From positions 1,766,294-1,830,293 of the forward strand of contig NW_019091387.1 in NCBI RefSeq assembly GCF_001949145.1: a DNA stretch of 64,000 bases, read 5' to 3'. The notes beneath the pieces are model-generated. The model was not told where the DNA came from, did not search any database, and worked only from the letters and a program-made list of their open reading frames with translations. Made by a program: the position numbers and the translations under genes. The stretch comes from Acanthaster planci. Taxonomy: Eukaryota; Echinodermata; Asteroidea; Valvatida; Acanthasteridae. Positions within the stretch are counted from its first letter, which is position 1, and every line of letters starts with the position of its first letter. Of the stretch, positions 54,401 to 60,400 are shown piece by piece.

Positions 54401-57400
54401 TCCATAAAGGTACATGACAAGCATGCTTCTATGTCCCGCCAATAATGCTACATGGCCATACTGTTTCCACTTTGCTTCACAGAGTACTGCATGAATACAT
54501 CATGCTAAACAGCAGGCATTGCTTAACTAACACCAAGAAACTAGTCCACAATATGATAATTGCTCAGATACAACCATTCCAACTTGAAAGGGTTATAATT
54601 TCCATTAAAAAGTGGCACACACAAAGCCTGGTGTTTTACAAAGCATCACACACTCCAACATTGCCGAAAGAAGTAAAACATAACAGCTTCCATAACACAA
54701 CACAAAGGGCTACACAGAATTTTCAGAGCATAGTCAACTCTATGAGATTCAGTAACAAAAACACAGAATTAGTATAGATATATTGGTGAAAACGAAGTAG
54801 TAGGTGAACAGAAATCCAAACTACCATTAGTGATAAGAAAGACTGCAAAACCTCCTTTAGGAAACTGCAGTTTGAAAGCTTTACACTCACTGCATGTGTT
54901 ATCACAGAGCAACCACTTCTTCCATGCAAGCAGACCATGCATTACGGATGTGTGCACATTTCAGGTGCTCAGTTTTGGAAAATTTCAGAAAGTTTACATC
55001 TGCAATACAGGTCATAACTTTTGTCCCTTCAATGCACATACTGAAAGACAGCATATCAGTAAGAAAATATTTCCTTCCGGGTACACTGTGGACCAAAGCC
55101 ATGACATACTGCATAATAAACTATCATGTCCAAATGCATGAGGCTTACAGTTAAAACACAGAGGCCTGCCGTGTGCACACTGAGAAAGAGGAGTACCATA
55201 CATACGGAGTCTAGTGTGCTGCGGTATTTGGTTAGTAAACTCACAAATTCGTTGCCCTTCTCGCTTTCTGTCTTTTTGCGGAATATCTCCTCCATCTACA
55301 GGGACAGAAATAAGTATGCCAGAATATTTCTCTCAATTGCACAAACAAATGACTGCAACTCCTAGTGGTGGGATTTAATTCAAATGTCTCTTTTTAATAT
55401 TGTGGCCCCCCTCTAGAACTCCGTATCTTGCTTTGAAACTAGAGGGCATGAAGATGTGTCCCAAAGGTAAATTAATATTAGGAAACAATGGTTATAAGGA
55501 CTAACAGAAGTGTGTCCAGTTCCAAACCACTTAATTCAAGCATGGAGGAAGGATACAGAAGGAGTTTGAACTGCCTGGGCTATAACATCTGGCCAATTAA
55601 AGCTTTCTGGCATACCCAGTATGTCCATAACCAGAGCTCAGTGAATGCTTGCTACGCACCACCTGTTTCACAACCATAAGCCCCCTTTGTACCCCATGAT
55701 CATTGCCGCAATTTTTCACTGGTAATCTACATCCTTAAAACGTTGTGCACTGCAGTATAGGAAGTTGAATATTCATGCCATCGTTGGTGCTTGATATGAT
55801 CCGACAATATCATCAAATTTAGTGCTTGCGTAGTTGCTTTTACGAGGCTGTGTACCCGAAGTGTTCATGTGCAGTTGTTGCCCTTATCGAACGCTTTCTT
55901 CTGGACTTCTTTTTGGAATAAATTTGTGAGATTTTGTGTTTTGTTTGAATAATTTTTATTATGGCATTTGCACAAAGGCGTATTTTATGAGATTTCATGA
56001 TCACTCCCTGGGATGAAATAGCACATTATGTTCCTAATGAACTGAGCTTTCCAGAAGTAGCGAAGGTTTTGATGGCCCGTCTTAGCCAAATTCGTACCTA
56101 GTCTTTGAACACTGATGTATTGGACGGAGGAGACTAGAATTACAAACTTTGCATGGATAATGAAACAGTGTGTCCAAATTTAAAAAGTTTATTTATGATG
56201 GCAAAAGCAGGTCTAATATCAGGAATTTTTCTCTCTCTGTTTCCTGGTCACATCTATAGTTTGTATTTAATTGCAAGCAAAAAATTACAAGTATTGCCAG
56301 GATATTACTGGCCCCGCTTGTCTGGCTAAGATGCAGGCAGCAATTAGGAATTTTTGGAATGTTTTCTATTATTCGTCAGACGCAGCGGGGACCATCATTG
56401 GACGCTTTGAAGTGCGTGAGCTACAACTCCGTCCGTGTCTTTCCTCCATGATTCTAGTAGGATCAAACTAACACAATTTCAATTGTTAATAATACTACTA
56501 ATAATAATAACAATATTTGTTCATTCAGGAAGGGATTGTTTGTTCATTCAGGAAGGGACTAGACTGATGCATCTCTTGATGCAACTCAAGTTTTAATAAA
56601 ATCACCAGACAGCATAGTTGTACTGCAGGGCAGTGATTGTAGGCTTTTAAGCAATAACCTGACCAAAAACTGTTGCTTAAAATATTCAAAATATTCAACT
56701 AGAATATCACTTTTTAATCAATTTTTTTGGGGGTGGCGTTTCATTAGCATATACCTCTCCCACAAGTACATGGGTCAGCTCAGAGAGAGAGTATCTACTC
56801 AAATTACCAACATTTGCATATTTCCCTAGTTTTATGCCATTCACTAAAATCTTGATCAAGTGTTAGTACATGTATGTCCTCATCTACCACAATGCAGTGC
56901 ACAGCTGTGTTCATCTTTTTTTCAATAGTGTCCTGGTGTTGGAGCCAAAAAGTGGGGAGGATAGGTGGGAAACAGGTCATTTTGGGACGCATTCTCTAAC
57001 AGACTCAACCCACGTACTTGTGGGGGAGAAGTCTACAACATTCAACCTACCCAAATGACCTACATATTTGCAGAGCAACACCGAGCCGGGGGGATGGTGA
57101 GGACACACAATTCCTTAAACACAAAATTAAGTTACTCTACACAAAACTTAAGATGCAAGATACTTGTGAGTGTTGAACATAAGTGTTAATATCAGTGTAA
57201 CACTCCCCACACTTCATGTCAGAATGAGCTGTTGGCCATCCATCTTCATGTGGGGTGTTTGTGATTCAAATGTCAGGATCGCCTTGCCACAGGCATACTT
57301 CTCTTACAAAATGTCGGTCAAGGAGCAGGATGTGAATGTAGAGGACGACTTCTAGCAGGCTGCTTTACAAATGTCTGATAGTGGTACACCTTGAACGTAG

Positions 57401-60400
57401 GCCCAAGATGTGGATACCACCCTGACATTGTGCTCTAATATGACATCCAATATTGGTAGTTGGGCATTGTATTCCGATGCCAATGAGGTCTTTGTGCGGT
57501 CAGTCCAGCAAGCCGAATATTATGCTGACCACTCTGATGTAAAGGGTTCATCCCGTTGGTCAAACTGTCCCCATGAGAGTAGGTCCATCAGTGTATTAGT
57601 GGTGCCTGCAATGGGTGTGGCTTGTAGGTTGATTGTGTGTTCCATAGTCCAGTGGAGCAGCTGCCACTTCACGAAGGCAAAGATAAGGGGATTTTGTACT
57701 GCCTTGGTGGCAGACGTATGAAACCACTGTCACATTGTCTGATCGTATCATCACATACTTGCTCTCCATGGTTGTTTAGAAATGATGTAGGGCCACAAAG
57801 ATTGCCTGTAGCTCCACATTATTGATTTGCGATCCTGGGTGTTGGGGCGTCACCCTTGGAAGGGTAGTACAGAGGCTCCCCAGCCGAGGGTCGGTGCGTC
57901 AGTAGTGATCATAACCTTAGGTTAATAAGAAGGGAAGACCTGTTTTGAGATGCTCTCTTACCAACCACAACATGATGTGTGGATGGACAGTTAGGGCGAT
58001 GGGAATCTGGAGTTGTAATGTCTTGTGCATAGGTGACACCATGGGTCTCCCACACTGGTCATCAAGCCAGTGGGTGAGGTTGAGAGGCTGAAGGGAAGGG
58101 TAGAAAATTTAAAGTTTTGTCTTTTGTACATGAACCATACAAATCTGCAGTCCTCCAGGTGCATAGAAAGTGAAGATAAGCATCTTTCAGGTGTACTGGT
58201 AATGCTCATGTAGGTATGGGGAGCAATAATATCACCGCGGGAAGTGTTTCCATGTGGACTCTTCTTGGCAATTTGAACTTTCTTCAGAGTGAGGAAAAAG
58301 GTTCACACACACACACAAAACGGTGTTCCTCATACCGTGTGGAACTGGGTAGGATTGCTTTCTTTTGTAGTAGTGCCTCTATTAGAGACTCCAAAGTTTG
58401 ATGTTTGATTTGTTGTGAGAGATCGAAATCAGCCTCAATAGTATGTTGGTCGGAAGGGTGCTTGTGAACTCACTGTGAGCTATCCATCTGGGAGTGTTGT
58501 AAGCACCCATTTGTCTGAGGCGATCTCTTCCATAGAACCCTACTAATCACTGCAAGTGACTGCCAATCGGTTCCAAACTGGAAGCTGCTTGGGAACTGGA
58601 ATAATAACCGACCTCCCCAGGATGGGAAGTGCACACTGGTTGTCACCTCATCCTGGGTGGTTACAACGTCTTGTTGAGGGGAAGTTGTGGTTATCTTGTC
58701 TTTGTCATGGTCTGCTGGCCAGCTCCGGGTGTGATGGGGTACTGGCTTGTGACTGTCTTTGCTGCTTACACTCCTGTCTTGGCAGAGGAGCTTGCCAAAA
58801 AAAAAGCGTCTGAGTTGTATCAATTTGCTTGACCTTTGACTCCAACTATTCAAGGAAATGCCCCGCAAAATAAATCTTTCCTAAATAAGGGGAGATTTTG
58901 CAATTTATAGTTCACTCCTTGTTATGGAATTTGCATGGTGTCAGTGGCATTTACCCTATGAGCAGAAGCGGTGAAGAGGGAAATGTGAATAATCTGTTTG
59001 AGGATGGTGAGAAGTGTCACATCCAAGCATCTGAGGTATATAGCAGCTAAGTCTGGTGAGATGGTGGAACCCTCTTCATATGCACAGGCCAGGAATTCTA
59101 ACAGCAGGAGCATACAGGGGCAGCATCAAATGTTGAAGGGAGCAGCCTTGTCAAGTCCTTCAGTGTGTTTTCCATAGTATGTCTATTCTTATCAGGGCAA
59201 ATAGCCTTGGAAGATCTAGCCTTATCAGTTGAAAGTTTGTCTCTGGCCGCACCTGGGATTTCCGGAACTGACCAGTAGTTTTCAAAATGCAGAAATTGGA
59301 AGAAGGCTAAGGATCTGTGCTGAAATGGCTGTCATTTTTTGGTCTTCGCCAGTCTTTTCACTGCCTAGATGCTGGAGTGGTCAAGAAGGAGTTCCAGAAA
59401 ACCTGACACAGATGTACCAGAACTGATTGGAGTGACATTTGAAGGACAGTCAATCACATCTTCTTGTAAGGGATTTGTTTGGGAAAGCCCAGTACCTGAA
59501 CCATATTCCTTTGAAGATGGCAACAAGAAAGCCCATGATGTTAAAGGTTTGCCCTCATCAGATAAGTCCAGAGCATCGGATCTATGCAAATCTTGAAACT
59601 GATCCAGATCATGGTCGTTGTGGTGTAATGTTTTGCCAACTGAAGGTTTGCTGATGAAGAAGAGTCCCTTTGGCACCTCCCATTCTAGGCTGCTGCAGTT
59701 AGTTGTAAGTTCGGAAGGAGATGCAAATATTGAAGTGGATCTGGATAGGTAGCCGCCAGCAGTCTTCAGAACTAGTTGGTGAACCAGTGTCTCAGAGGTT
59801 GACTAAAAGGCTTCCATGACAGTGGGGGATGGATCGTCCTTCCTGGCATTTATATTGCTGGAAAGGTCCAAAGAGGTTGCCAAATGTTTGCGCTTGTGTT
59901 TCCTCTCCGTTGACGGTGAGGATGTCCATGGAGTTAGGGGATCCTATAGGACTAGGATTATTGGTGAAAAACCTAGTCACTGGCACGCACTGGATTGTGT
60001 AGACGGTGGGAATGGCGGAGGTGGCCAGAAGCCCTGGCAGTGTAGTAGTCCGAAGGGCTCCAAGGGCCTGTCTGTGGGCTAACATGGTAATGTGGTGGGC
60101 CTGTGTGTAGCCAGCATCGTTGATGGGGCAGTCATGGGTTGTTTGGTTGCTGAACCTCCATGGCTGGTGGTTGATGGGGTCAACAGGGAAGGAGAGACAG
60201 CCTCACCCTGCTAGCCCTTGTGAGTCATGGGCAGTGTAAGTGGTCAGACTGCCCTTAAGTCCCTGAAGTCCCCTTTGGAGTCTCTGGCTGTCTGTCTTTG
60301 TTCTTCTGGTTCAAAGGGATAGCAGGAATGGAATTTCTGATAATGCCAAACGACCGACCGCTTTTCACATTGCATTAAGCTGTTGGCCCCCAACTTACCT

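Larger units (their letters stand above)
44049..55244 (-). other. MICU intron(s) where about 60 residues are unaccounted for
   Basis: Carries the LINE tail with its fold-back insertion, the tetranucleotide tract, the pogo-like element and the 39-bp duplication. At least one further MICU exon is expected here but none was recognised, so this may be two or more introns. Confidence 0.6.

Noticed and set aside
55056-55295. 79-codon minus-strand open frame starting MEEIFRKK taken as a gene by itself
   Set aside because: Only the first 17 codons are MICU coding; a GTGAGT donor follows and the rest is intron.
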